The notes under the pieces are model-generated. The model ran no database searches and was not told the origin of the DNA. It was given only the letters and a program-made list of their open reading frames with translations. From Malus domestica (Eukaryota > Streptophyta > Magnoliopsida > Rosales > Rosaceae): a stretch of DNA of 64,000 nucleotides. The stretch spans positions 30,071,501 through 30,135,500 of the forward strand of contig NC_091668.1 of the NCBI RefSeq assembly GCF_042453785.1, read 5' to 3'. Position 1 is the stretch's first letter; the number at the start of each line of letters is the position of its first letter. Positions 35,501 through 46,283 of this stretch are shown piece by piece. The position numbers and the translations under genes were made by a program.

Positions 35501-38500
35501 ATGGGGAAGGGTCCCTTCTCTTTCAAGCGCAGCAGCAGCAGCGTACGACGCCGCCCCAAGAAGCTCATTGGCACTCCACCTTCCCCTTTTCCCTCTCCGC
35601 CGCAGCCGATTCGGTCTCCCCCGCCCTCCAACAGTGTCAATGTTAACAGTACCAATACGAATAATACTAGTCTCAGCGCGGTTGTTGCTGGCGGCGCCGG
35701 CGGTGGAGTGAAGGGGAAGAAGAAGGCTGGAGGAGCCAGGCTTTGGATGCGGTTTGACCGCTTCGGCGTATCAGAGCTCGTCGAGTGTGATAAGAACGCT
35801 ATCATTCGACGCGCTGCCATCCCCGCCCGGGACTTGAGGATTCTCGGCCCTGTCTTCTCCCAATCCTCCAGCATCCTTGGTACTCCTTCTCCTCCCCTTT
35901 TCTTATTTTATTTTGTCAATTGTCTTACTTTATATGTTAATTCTCTTCTGGGTTTTGCAAATTTTACTAGGTTATGCGCCTACATTAGGGTTAGGGTTAG
36001 TTTTATCATGTCGATTTGTTCTAGGAAAAAGTTAGCTCAAGGAGATTGGGATTTTGGAATTGCAATTTGTAATAATTGTTTTTGTTTTGTCTTTGCCCTG
36101 TTTTTGTTTGCCTCTTGAATCAGTGCCATTGCCTTGGGGGTGGAGTTTCAGATTAGGGTGTAGCTAGGAAAGTTTTGCAAAGGTAACAATCGCCAACCTG
36201 CGCATTACAAGATTAAGGCTTGCATTTGATTCCTTTGGGGGAGTTTGTAAAACTTTTTTACTTTGGTTGGAACTTGGAAATTACTTTTCAGATTTTGGGG
36301 TGTGTGAAATTTTTGTATAAATTTCAATTCAACCTTGCATTCGAAATTTTGAAGTGACGGCTTAGAACCTTTGGATCCTTGACCTACAGACCATGATCGT
36401 GGCCAAAAACTTGGCTCTCGGTACATGTTGCTTCAGTATATATTTTTATGTTGTTGCTCTAGACTGAGTTGTTGGTGATTTATTGGTATAGAGTATTTTG
36501 TAGTATTATTGGTTTTAATACAAGTTGAAACTTATATCAGTATAAGAAAACTCCCCGAAATATCCCCTTTGCTCATCTCTAAGTTTTTGGACTTGACCAG
36601 AGGTGGAAAATGGGGGGGGGGGGGGGGGGTGGGTTAGGGCAGGTTATATGGTAGGCAATAAATGGGTTGGGTGGATAGTTATCCATACAGCACAAGAAAC
36701 TTTCCAGTCTCAATTGTTTAGTTCACTCGTTCTCCTTGGAACAATGCCTTTATGAGTTATACTACTATGAATACAACTTTTAGTTGCTAGTGTTTTAATT
36801 GTAACCTGTGTAGCCATAGTAGACCATGATAAATATGTTTTCCTCATTTCAATTGCAGCCAGGGAGAAGGCCATGGTGGTTAATTTAGAGTTTATAAAGG
36901 CTATAGTTACAGCCGAAGAAGTTTTGTTGCTGGATCCTCTTCGGCAGGAGGTTCTTCCATTTGCAGATCAGCTAAGGCAACAACTTCCTCAGAAAAGCCA
37001 ATCCAGGATACAAGAAGCAAGTCCACTTGATGAACAAGATACGGATGCTTCAACTATAAGGCAATGGTTACCTGTTCCCGAGGCTGTTGAAGGATTGCAG
37101 TGTGATCTCCCATTTGAGTTTCAGGTTCTGGAGGTTGCATTAGAAGTTGTCTGTATATACTTGGATTCTAGTGTGGCAGAACTTGAGAGAGAAGCCTACC
37201 CTGTGTTAGATGAACTGGCCAGAAATGTTAGCACCAAAAACCTTGAACTTGTGAGGAGTTTGAAAAGCAATCTTACCCGTTTGCTTGCACGTGTCCAGAA
37301 GGTATGTTTGCTTAATCCTACCTCATGACTCATGAGTCATTGTTCTCTATATTTGTTCAGATGAGTTGCTATGCTGTTCGTTCAGATGATTTGCTATGCT
37401 GTATCTAATTTCAATCCTTTCCGGCATCAATAACCTGACCCTGCTTGGAGTTACAGTGCTTCTCGAGTCATAATTTTTGTGGGTTTTCAGTTTGTTTTGA
37501 AAACTGAAATAGGTTTCTGGAGCACTGGAACCTTAAATAATATAAAACTATCAAATATTAATATAAAGCAGCAAATCCCAGGTTGACATAAATAAACCCT
37601 AATTAAGCGTCACCACACAATCTGCTTCAAGAATGTTTCATGAATTAGGAATTGAAACACACATGGTGATGCGCTTGTAATATGCCATTCAATTGTCACC
37701 ATTAGCTGATAGATGTACATTTCTCATGGCAGCTTGATAGAATCCTTTTATTCTTAGATATTGGAGAGGAATTGAATTTGTGTCAAACATGTGATTGAGG
37801 GTTTGACTGTTTCCAGATTATGCAAGACTACAAAGAGAAGTGGATACTCTTTACTATTTGACAAGTTGATATGAAACGTTTTTGTAAAACAGGTTTGGAC
37901 TTAGGATACCTTTTTATTTGTATGCTATTTTCTTTTTGAGTAACAAGCGTGTGTCTGTCTGATTTCAGGTGAGGGATGAAATTGAACATTTGTTGGATGA
38001 CAATGAAGATATGGCACAATTATATCTAACAAGGAAATGGATGCAGAATCAACAGCCCGAGGATTTGTTGGGGCGTTCTGCGTCAAATAGAATCCCCGCA
38101 TCCCATCTTCGTCGGCTTGGTTCCACCAGAAGCGGGAGTTTGGTAACCAGTTACTATATGGACCACGATGATGTAGAAGATCTAGAGATGCTGCTTGAGG
38201 CATATTTTATGCAGCTGGATGGAACCCGTAACAAGATATTATCTGTAAGTGCCAATTGTTGTGACCTACTATAACTTTATACCGAACAACTTGACTTCTA
38301 AGTTCAATTTACGCACATGCTTTAAAGTATCTCTTCCTGGAGAATTCAACCTTTTACAAAACAATCTTTAAATATCAGTTGTCACCATTAGCTTGCGTTT
38401 TAATGCAGTTGCATCAACTTTGATGGAGTTCCAGATAACTAATTTTAGGTTAGATTTCTTAAATGTTGCATATTTTCTACTGAGTTCTGTGGTTGCACTT

Positions 38501-38945
38501 GCTCCTGAGCTCTTGTGGATTCCCAGTTGTAACTAATTTCACTATCATCGGTATATGAGGATTGTCATTTAGAAACCAGTTAGCCGTGCATGTTAAGCAT
38601 AATTGGTTATTGTGTTAATCTGTCCTTGAATATTGCTCATGCTCTTGTCGTGTTCATTGGATGTAGGTGCGGGAGTATATTGATGACACGGAGGATTATG
38701 TCAACATACAACTTGACAACCAACGAAACGAACTCATTCAGCTCCAGTTGACATTGACCATTGCATCATTTGCGGTAGCGGTGGAGACCTTGATATCTGG
38801 GATATTTGGTATGAACATCCCCTGTATCTTATACGACAAGGATGGGATATTTGAGGCCTTTGTTGGGGGTATTACAGCATTTTCCGTGTTACTCTTCTTT
38901 CTCGTCTTCGGGTATGCGAGGTGGAAAAAGCTGCTTGGTACATGA
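35501..38945 (+). CDS. MRS2-4: Magnesium transporter MRS2-4/MGT6-type, complete
   Basis: A CorA/MRS2/ALR1 Mg2+ channel subunit of 458 residues. Exons 35,501-35,879, 36,859-37,301, 37,969-38,244 and 38,667-38,945 (1,377 nt) have GT-AG borders; exon 3 is phase 0 on both sides. Domains: a basic/Pro-rich N-terminus, conserved [19 protein letters not shown], a large soluble domain with long helices ([33 protein letters not shown], [20 protein letters not shown]), two C-terminal membrane helices, the GMN signature at 414-416 and a basic RWKKLLGT end. The gene symbol rests on resemblance to Arabidopsis MRS2-4 as I remember it. Established work places that protein in the plasma membrane or ER for Mg uptake. 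Intron 1 has an 18-G run (36,612-36,629). Copy A lies upstream, C downstream. Confidence 0.93.
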
Positions 38946-39547
38946 GTCGAGCCTGTCATCCGTCGTAGATAGTACTGGATTCACAAACTTATTTACGAAC
39001 CCTAAAGCAACGTCTTTGTAAATAAGCTTGTGGTTTCATGTTGTATGAGCACAAGGAGTTTGTTAGGGATTTCATGGCTTGGTATGCTGCCAGATTCGTT
39101 TCGAATTACATGGCATGTAGTTTAGTATAGTGTTGCATATGATAAACTGATGAATGAATTTTCTTGGGTCAAAATTAACAAGCGTTTTTGTTAATTTGAA
39201 GAAAATACATGGAATACTTAGAGCTAATGGAAAACTTGACTCAAAATCGAGCTCATTGGCATTTTAGGATGTATACGGCAGACTCTACGTAATAAGTTCA
39301 AGCTCTTTGTTGTTGTATAATTAACTAGTATTTTTGTTAACGGTTTGAATAAATTGTTGGTAAGATTTAAGAACAAAAAGCTTGTAGCTCTTTGTTCTTG
39401 GTAAAGAGCATTTTCACTTCCGGCCAATGTTCCGAGTTCAATCTTTCCTTGCTCAATGTCGTTTGTATGTGTGATCATATGGGGACTCATAAATAAGGGA
39501 CACCCTGTGGGCCCAAAATATTATGAATTTTGATGATTTGACTGTTT
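38946..39547 (+). other. 3' UTR and flank of MRS2 copy B
   Basis: The first 120 bp match the 3' UTR of copy C (GAGTCGAGCCTGTCATC; ATGTTGTATGAGCACAAGGA). Beyond about 39,100 it is non-coding without recognisable elements. Confidence 0.6.
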
Positions 39548-39773
39548 AGGGCTAGTTTGGAAATGGTTTTAAATCATTTGAAATGTTTTTTTAAGAAAAA
39601 TGTTTTTTTAGAGGCCAATCCTTAATTAAAATGCAAGTAAATTTAGAAAAATCACTTAAAGTGTCACATCCCGACCCGGGCTCCACCACATCCCGGGCTC
39701 AACTCCACCGTAACACGATATTATTTGCTTTGGGCCCCAACCACGTCGTCACGGTTTTGTTTCTGGGAACTCA

Positions 39774-39845
39774 GACGAGAACTTCCCAGTGGGTCACCCA
39801 TCATGGGATTGTTCTTGCACAAATTCGCTTAACTTCGGAGTTTGG
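39774..39845 (-). repeat. 5S rRNA-like block in Cassandra 3' LTR
   Basis: On the minus strand it follows 5S rRNA: CTCCGAAGTTAAGCG, then GATGGGTGACCCACTGGGAA and GTTCTCGTC. It corresponds to 5S internal promoter elements and 3' part. It is an element component, not a ribosomal gene, and carries several changes. Confidence 0.85.
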
Positions 39846-40118
39846 AGCTCCCAAAAGGCCTCGTGCTAGGTAGAAATGAGAATATATATATAAGGCTTAC
39901 AAGATCCACTCACCTAGGCGATGTGGGATATTACAATCCACCCCCCTTAGGGGCCCGATTTCTTTTTCGGCACACTTCCGACCAGGGATTGACTCTGATA
40001 CCAAATTGTCACATCCCGGCCCGGGCCCCCACCACATCCCGACTCGACTCCGCCGTAGTACGATATTGTCTACTTTGGGCCCCGACCACGCCCTTACGGT
40101 TTTGTTTCTGGGAACTCA

Positions 40119-40200
40119 GACGAGAACTTCCTAGTGAGTCACCCATCATGGGATTGCTCTCGTGCAAACCTGCTTAACTTCAGAGTTCCGATGAAACCCG
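40119..40200 (-). repeat. 5S rRNA-like block in Cassandra 5' LTR
   Basis: The longer and better preserved copy: TTCATCGGAACTCTGAAGTT, AAGCAGG and GATGGGTGACTCACTAGGAA on the minus strand. The first LTR lacks about 20 bp of the equivalent region (around GATGAAACCCGAAGTCAATG), explaining its shorter length. Confidence 0.85.
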
Positions 40201-40905
40201 AAGTCAATGAGCTCCCAAAAGGCCTCATGCTAGGTAGAGATGAGAATATACATATAAAACTTACATGATCCACTCTCCTGAACGATATGGGATGTTACAT
40301 AAAGTGTTGCCCGCAAAGAGCACGTAATTGGTGCTTCTTGTATGAAGCATTTCAAGTGTTTTTGAAACCCAAAATATTTTTCTCAAAAACAGTTTCAATT
40401 ATTTTAAAAACACTTCTACATATGGGTTTAGTATTTGGTTAAGCTGCAGCGGCAAAAATTGGTTGAATTATGCGGACATGTTTGATATATATTGTAATTG
40501 TACTGAATTTGTTGTCTTGTTGTAGATATTGATGAGGAATTGGCCATCCCCCCTCATGCTCCTTTTATGTGCCAACTCCTCCTCTCACTCTTTCTATTTG
40601 TCGATATCTATTAATTAATAAATGTCGTTGTAATAAGAAATTAAAACCAAAGGAAATGCTTGTATGCAATAAAGTTGCAAAACTCCACAAAGAAAAGTTA
40701 GGGCTCGTGATTATAAAATGATTGAAAATTTTTTTGGTGAAATTTTTTTTAAAATTAATTTTTAATAAAATTATAAGTGGATTCTAAAATAGTAGTTGAA
40801 GTGCTTCTTGCAGTGCAAGAATCATTTCAAGTGTTTTTAAAACCCAAAATTATTTTATTTAAAAGAGCATTCAAACATTTGAGAAGCACCTTTGAACAAG
40901 CCCTT

Positions 40906-41469
40906 AAAATAGCCCTACTATTAACATTCTAATGGGGTAGGATTATTGTTGGTTTGGGAATTAGGGTTTATAATAATCTATTGATTGAAAAGAATATTAT
41001 CATTTCAATTCTTTTCACAAAAGAAAAAAAAAAGTCAAACTCGTGATGAATTTGAGTTCTCTTATTATTTTGACATGCTCAAACTTGTAATCCAAATGGT
41101 CTAATTATAAATTTAATTGGCGATTTGGTAACTATTTTGTTTTTATTTTTTATTTTTTATTTTTTAAAAACTAAAATGATTATTAAAATGCTCTAAGAGC
41201 TCCCCATTTTGTTCAAAATTTTAGCGAAATACGGTGTAAACTCTAATTTCTAATGAAGTAAATATTGCTTTACCAGTAAATTATAAACCAACATGAATAA
41301 AAATATATGAATATTTCATATATTTTTACATTCATTATGTGATTTATAATTTTGACCGTTTACAAATGCATTGGACTTCTTTGCTAAAGTTGGTTTTTGG
41401 TAGCAAATGGAAAGATGTTTATTTGATTGGTTTTTGAATAATTTAGATACGAGTGTGTTAAATTGTGGG
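40906..41469. other. Intergenic, no gene seen
   Basis: AT-rich with homopolymers; no repeat ends recognised. Confidence 0.35.
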
Positions 41470-42162
41470 TTTTGATTTCAAAACCCACAACAGAGCGCAT
41501 GCATTTTTACTAGTTACCTCGAAACAGCACAAAAAATTCATAAATTTTACATGAAAATCTAGTCCTAATCAATGATACTGAGCAATTAGAAGGAGTTTTA
41601 GTCTTACTTACGCCTCGAACGACGAGGAACCCGTCCAAATGTCACGATCGCCGTCGGAGGTCTCGGTCCGAAGCTTGGCTTTCCGCTTCCACAAACACTG
41701 GGGTGATTGGAGTTGCTGGGCTGTGGAGGTGGGGACGGTGGTCTTTGCTGCTCTCGCCGATGGGATTGCCACCCATTATTCTCGGCTTACCGAGAACGAA
41801 AGGGAGAGAGTTGCCTCCCCCGGAAGTTCTCGAATGTGTCCTCCTCCCAAAATGAGAGGGAGAGCCCGGGGAAGAAGAAGGGAGGGTGGGTCCCACGGAC
41901 CCCAAAACAATTTAAAATAAAACATTGTCCAGCAAACGGACGAAATTACTAAAAATACCATTTGACTTTAAAGTTTCATAAAACTCGTTGTAAGTCTAAA
42001 TCTTGTTCTGCTTAACCCCACACGTTCGTAGTGATGAATGCAAATGTCACATGTGTCCCGACTACTAAGTCAACAGAAGTCTACATACACCATGAGGGGC
42101 AGTTTAGTCATTTCCTACCTAGAAGGTTAAAATACTATAATTTAGAGACGGTATGTTACACA
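41470..42162 (-). repeat. GC-richer non-coding block, possible LTR fragment
   Basis: GC rises at 41,600-41,900 where overlapping frames are open on both strands, which is typical of non-coding LTR sequence of this kind. The right end on the minus strand (TGTGTAACATACCGTCTCTAAATT) resembles the start of the large solo LTRs (TGTGACAACCCGTCCCTAAA). I infer a divergent or partial member; the other border was not found. Confidence 0.35.
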
Positions 42163-42400
42163 ACTAATGATAGGCCACAAAAAAATTGGGTGCAAAAGAT
42201 TTGAACTCCCATTTGAGGATGGTGAGGAAAACTGCACTATTTGTTTATTTGAATTAGTTTCTAACTCACTATTTATAAAATTCGAATATAAATTCTCTAA
42301 TTTAGAATTAAAGAAGAATACTAATAAAATGTACACTTGGGCACAATTTTTTTTTCTTGTTTTATTTGGATCTAAAAATCGTAAACAAGTTATATGACAC
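42163..42400. repeat. Upstream block of MRS2 unit, copy C (partial)
   Basis: Matches 31,300-31,530 and 34,260-34,490 (GGTGCAAAAGATTTGAACTC; GAGGATGGTGAGGAAAACTG), more diverged than those two are from each other. It shows copy C is the older duplicate. Confidence 0.65.
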
Positions 42401-42463
42401 CAATATAAAAACAATTTATATAAAACGAGAACGGCACTCATCATGTGACGATTAACCTCACCA

Positions 42464-42545
42464 CCAGTACACCGCCCCGAATAACTCATTCTTCACCAGT
42501 ACAGCACCCCCGTATAACTCATTCTTCACCAGTACACCGCCCCCA
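42464..42545 (+). repeat. Three short tandem units (AGTACACCGCCCC...TTCACC)
   Basis: CACCAGTACACCGCCCCGAA is repeated with spacing of about 33 bp, separated by TAACTCATTCTT. It lies in the promoter region of MRS2 copy C only. Confidence 0.6.
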
Positions 42546-42713
42546 GCTGGATGAAAATCCCGCATTCCTTATAATATGTCAAGTAGGCGCTGCCTAGGGG
42601 AGTCGGATCAGAGAGACAACTTAAAAGAAAGAAGCAAGCGGCTGGGGAGGATGAGGAGGAGGAGGAGGAGGCGGAGTCGGAGTAGGAGAAGGGGAAGGGG
42701 AAGAGAGAGATCC

Positions 42714-42725
42714 ATGGCACACTGA
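42714..42725 (+). promoter_or_regulatory. Three-codon uORF in MRS2 copy C leader
   Basis: ATG GCA CAC TGA, at the equivalent position to those in copies A and B. Confidence 0.5.
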
Positions 42726-42792
42726 ATAGTCACACACAACTGGAAGAGAGAGAGGGAGAGAGTCCTGGAGCGAGAGAGGGACCATAGGAAAA

Positions 42793-44769
42793 ATGGGGAA
42801 GGGTCCCTTCTCTTTCAAGCGTAGCAGCAACAGCATACGACGCCGCCCCAAGAAGTTCATTGGCCCTCCTTCTACTGTTTTTCCCTCTCCGCCTCAGCCG
42901 ATTCGGTCTCCTTCGCCCTCCAACAATGTTAATATTAGCAATACCAATACCAATAGTCTGAGTGCAGTTGTTGCTGGCGGCGCCGGCGGTGGCGTGAAGG
43001 GGAAGAAGAAGGCAGGAGCCAGGCTTTGGATGCGATTTGACCGCTTCGGCGTGTCAGAGCTCGTCGAGTGCGACAAGAACGCTATCATTCGACGCACGGC
43101 CATTCCCGCCCGGGACTTGAGGATTCTCGGCCCTGTCTTCTCCCTTTCATCCAGCATCCTTGGTACTCCTACATATTTTATTAAGTTATGCACCTACATT
43201 AGGGTTAGGGTTTTGCAATCATCCTACTTTATATGTTAACTCCCTTCTGGGTTTTGCAAATTTTATTACTTTATATGTTAGTTCACTCGTTCTCCTTTGA
43301 ACAATGCCTTTCTGAGTTATACTACTTATGAATACAACTTTAATGCATGTTATCTTATAGAAAGTATTCTCTGCATGAGTTGCTAGTGTTTTAATTATAA
43401 ACTGTGTGTGCCATAGTAGACCATGATAAATATGTATTCCTCATTTCAATTGCAGCCAGGGAGAAGGCCATGGTGGTTAATTTAGAGTTTATAAAGGCTA
43501 TAGTTACAGCCGAAGAGGTTTTGTTGCTTGATCCTCTTCGGCAGGAGGTTATTCCATTTGCAGATCAGCTAAGGCAACAACTTCCTCAGAAAAGCCAATC
43601 CAGGATACAAGAAGCAAGTCCACTCGGTGAAGAAGATAATGGAATGGATGTTTCAACCGGAAGGCAACGGTTACCTGTTCCCGAGGCCGTTGAAGGTTTG
43701 CAGTGTGATCTCCCATTTGAGTTTCAGGTTCTGGAGGTTGCATTAGAAGTTGTCTGTACATATTTGGATTCTAGTGTGGCAGACCTTGAGAGAGAAGCCT
43801 ACCCTGTGTTAGATGAACTGGCCAGAAATGTTAGCACCAAAAACCTTGAACTCGTGAGGATTTTGAAAAGCAATCTTACCCGTTTGCTTGCACGTGTCCA
43901 GAAGGTATGTTTGCTTAATCCTACCTCATGAGTCATTGTTCCCTATATTTGTTCAGATGATTTGCAATGCTGTTTCTTTAGATGATTTGCTGTGCTGTAT
44001 CTGATTTCAATCCTTTCCGGCATCATTAACCTGACCCTACTTGGAGTTAAAATGTTTGTCGATTCATAGTTTTTGTGATCAATTTTTTTTCTTAAACTTA
44101 AAAATGTTTTTGGAGCACTGTGGCACCTTAATAATTTAAAACTATCAAATATTAATACAAAGCAGTAAATATTGACATAAATAAACCCTAGTTAAGTGCC
44201 TCCACACAATCTGCTTCAAGAATGTTTTCTAATGTTTCATGAATTAGGAATTGAAACACACAGATACATCAATATGTAAAGATTGTGATTTGCTGTGGTT
44301 GCACTTGCTCCTGGAATAATTGGAAGCTTTGGACCTCTTGTGATTCCCAGTCGGAACTAATTTCACTATCATCGGTACATGAGGAATGTCATTTAGAATC
44401 CAGTTAGTTGCGCACGTTAAGCATGATTGGTTATTGTGTTAATCTGTCCTTGAATATTGCTCATGTTCTTATTGTGTTCATTGGACGTAGTTGCGGGAGT
44501 ATATTGATGACACGGAGGATTATGTCAACATACGACTTGACAACCAACGAAATGAACTCATTCAGTTCCAGTTGACATTGAGCATTGCATCGTTTGCGAT
44601 ATCAGTGGAGACTGCGATAGCTGGGGTATTTGGTTTTAACATCCACTGTACAATATTTGACGTTAATGGGATATTTGTGCGGTTTGTTGCGGGTTTGGTA
44701 GCATTTGCCCTGGCTATCTTCTTTCTCATCTACGGGTATGCGAGGTGGAAGAAGCTGCTTGGTACATGA
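42793..44769 (+). CDS. MRS2 paralogue copy C lacking exon 3, GFN signature
   Basis: Exons 42,793-43,162, 43,456-43,904 and 44,491-44,769 join in frame to 365 residues (1,098 nt). Exons 1-2 are close to copy B. The 276-nt exon 3 is missing: in copy B coordinates about 37,660-38,490 is deleted. Because that exon is phase 0 on both sides, RVQK joins [12 protein letters not shown] without frameshift, but about 92 residues of the soluble helical domain are lost. The membrane part has two helices, but the signature reads GFN (44,632-44,640) instead of GMN, and substitutions cluster through both helices while the flanking YIDD and RWKKLLGT ends are unchanged. Known CorA/MRS2 mutants in GMN generally lose Mg transport. 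It may be a pseudogene, an altered channel or a dominant-negative subunit. Splice sites and start remain intact. Confidence 0.75.
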
Positions 44770-45059
44770 GTCGAGCCTGTCATCTGTTGTAGATAGTGAT
44801 AGATTCACAAACTGATTTACGAACCCTAAACCAATGACTTTGTAAATAAGCTTGTCGTTGCAGATGTTGTATGAGCACAAGGAGTTTGTTAGGGACTCCT
44901 AAAAGTCTTCCCTTGCTCAATATCATTTGTACCTCTAAGTAAGGAACATCTTGTGGGGCCCAATCTACAATGGATTTTGGCGGTTGGGCCGTTTAGGGTT
45001 TAGGGTTAAGGATATGTGAACTATGTTTCGTTGTTGAAAGAAGAGTAAGTGTTGCTGAA
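44770..45059 (+). other. 3' UTR and flank of MRS2 copy C
   Basis: About 110 bp match the 3' UTR of copy B, followed by unmatched sequence up to a MITE. Confidence 0.55.
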
Positions 45060-45567
45060 GGGCTAGATTGGTATTGATGTGCTTTTTAAAAAAAATAATT
45101 GTTTATGCTATGTTGTTTGAATAAATAACTGTAAAATAAAAGTTGTTGAGTGTTTGGTAAATAATTTTTTTTGTAAAAGTGTTTTTAACAAAAATAAAGA
45201 GTGTTTGGTTAACTTTTATATAAATTGTTGTGCATAATATGTTAAATGACTAAAAAAGATATGGTATTTAATGTGATACAATAATTATCAAAGAGAAGTG
45301 TAGGGGCAACAATTGTCATTTTGTAAAATATGTGAGGGTACACTTGTCGTTTGAAAATTTTATTAAATGAGCACTGATTACTATGTTTTGAAAGAAAAAA
45401 AAGGTTTTTTTAGAAGCATGGCAACCCTGCTTATTTCTATACTTTTCTACTATCACCGACAATAGTTAAAAAAAAACATTTTTTTTTTGTTTTACCAAAC
45501 ACATTTGATGTTCTAAAATTTTAATAAGCTGCTTTGTTTAAAAGCACCACAAGCCAAAACCAACCCG
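45060..45567. mobile_element. hAT-like MITE (about 508 bp)
   Basis: The left end GGGCTAGATTGGTATTGATG is related to the left end of the MITE at 33,424 (GGGCTGGTTTGGTATTGATG). The right end, inverted, reads CGGGTTGGTTTTGGCTTGTG, with TGCTTTTTAAA-type inner sequence on both sides. No target duplication could be fixed. Confidence 0.5.
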
Positions 45568-45770
45568 AAATGCAATCACAAATGCACAAATATCAATCAT
45601 AGGTTTCAATTTCAATTATTAAGACTGATGTTCATTTGTGATTGGTTTTTTAGTAGCACTTGCACTGAATTTGTTGTCTTGTTGATGAGGAATTGGCTGT
45701 CTCCCCTCATATGCTTTTTATGTGCTAACTCCTCTAATGTTGTTAATTAATAAATGTCGTTGTCAAAGAG

Positions 45771-45988
45771 AGAGGATTCTCGCCGGATCCTCTTTGTGAG
45801 GATCTCAAGGATCCTCCAATCACATTCGTTCGTCATATATCGTGCAGCCAATTTTTGTCAGGTACTGTTTATATTCAATTTTAAATAAAAAAAATTTACA
45901 ATAATTTATGACCACACGATGTACGACGAACGAATATGATTGGGGGATCCCTAAGATCCTCACAAAGAGGATTAGGCGAGGATCCTCC
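45771..45988. mobile_element. Palindromic MITE (about 218 bp)
   Basis: About 75 bp at each end are inverted copies: GGATCCTCTTTGTGAGGATC and CCAATCACATTCGTTCGTC on the left have close matches in reverse complement on the right. Folded, the element would form one long hairpin. No coding capacity. Confidence 0.75.
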
Positions 45989-46162
45989 TGGGTTGTCAAC
46001 AACTCACTAGTCACTCCACATTGTTCTTTTTCTACTTTGCACCAAAGGAAATGCTTGTATGCAATAAAGTTAGATAACTCCACAAAGAAAAGTTAAAATG
46101 GCCCTCCCTCCTACTATTACTAACATTCTAAATATGGAGATTAGGGTTTATAATAATCTAAA

Positions 46163-46283
46163 GGGAAGTGTTATTGACACTCCAAAAATCTCATTCTACA
46201 CTCCTCACAATTGTATTTTTCTTTAATAATATAGAAAGTTTGGAGTGTAGAATAAGATTTTTGGAGTGCTAATAACAATTCCC
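46163..46283. mobile_element. 121-bp Mutator-like MITE
   Basis: Inverted ends GGGAAGTGTTATTGACACTC / GGGAATTGTTATTAGCACTC continue through CCAAAAATCT(C/T)ATTCTACACTCC. A perfect 9-bp target duplication TAATCTAAA (46,154-46,162 and 46,284-46,292) flanks it. Confidence 0.9.

Larger units (their letters stand above)
39662..40299 (-). mobile_element. Cassandra TRIM retrotransposon, complete
   Basis: Two LTRs (39,662-39,935 and 40,007-40,299), TGTCACATCCC to TTACA, flank a 71-bp interior with no coding capacity. A perfect target duplication TAAAG surrounds it (39,657-39,661 and 40,300-40,304). On the minus strand the interior has the primer site TTTGGTATCAGAGTCAATCC after the 40-kb LTR and a purine-rich tract before the other. 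Each LTR contains a 5S rRNA-like block, the defining feature of Cassandra. Confidence 0.93.
39548..40905. mobile_element. Probable hAT-like MITE complex split by Cassandra
   Basis: AGGGCTAGTTTGGAAATGG at the left is approximately inverted at the right (CCTTTGAACAAGCCCTT). The inner sequence TTTCAAGTGTTTTTGAAACC occurs at about 40,347 and again at 40,830. It is likely one or two related MITEs, with the Cassandra element inserted into the left part. Borders are tentative. Confidence 0.4.

Noticed and set aside
35985..36000. Interstitial telomere repeat (TTAGGGTTAGGGTTAG) in MRS2 intron 1
   Set aside because: Only about two and a half short units of a 6-bp motif, similar in copy C, and the plant telomere repeat is TTTAGGG. 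Too short to be meaningful.
40119..40200. A 5S rRNA gene
   Set aside because: Similarity to 5S is incomplete and occurs in both LTRs of a Cassandra element flanked by a target duplication; it is an element component.
41639..41961. Possible short gene with overlapping frames on both strands
   Set aside because: Four frames are open at once because of GC-rich composition. No domain is seen, and the right border resembles an LTR.
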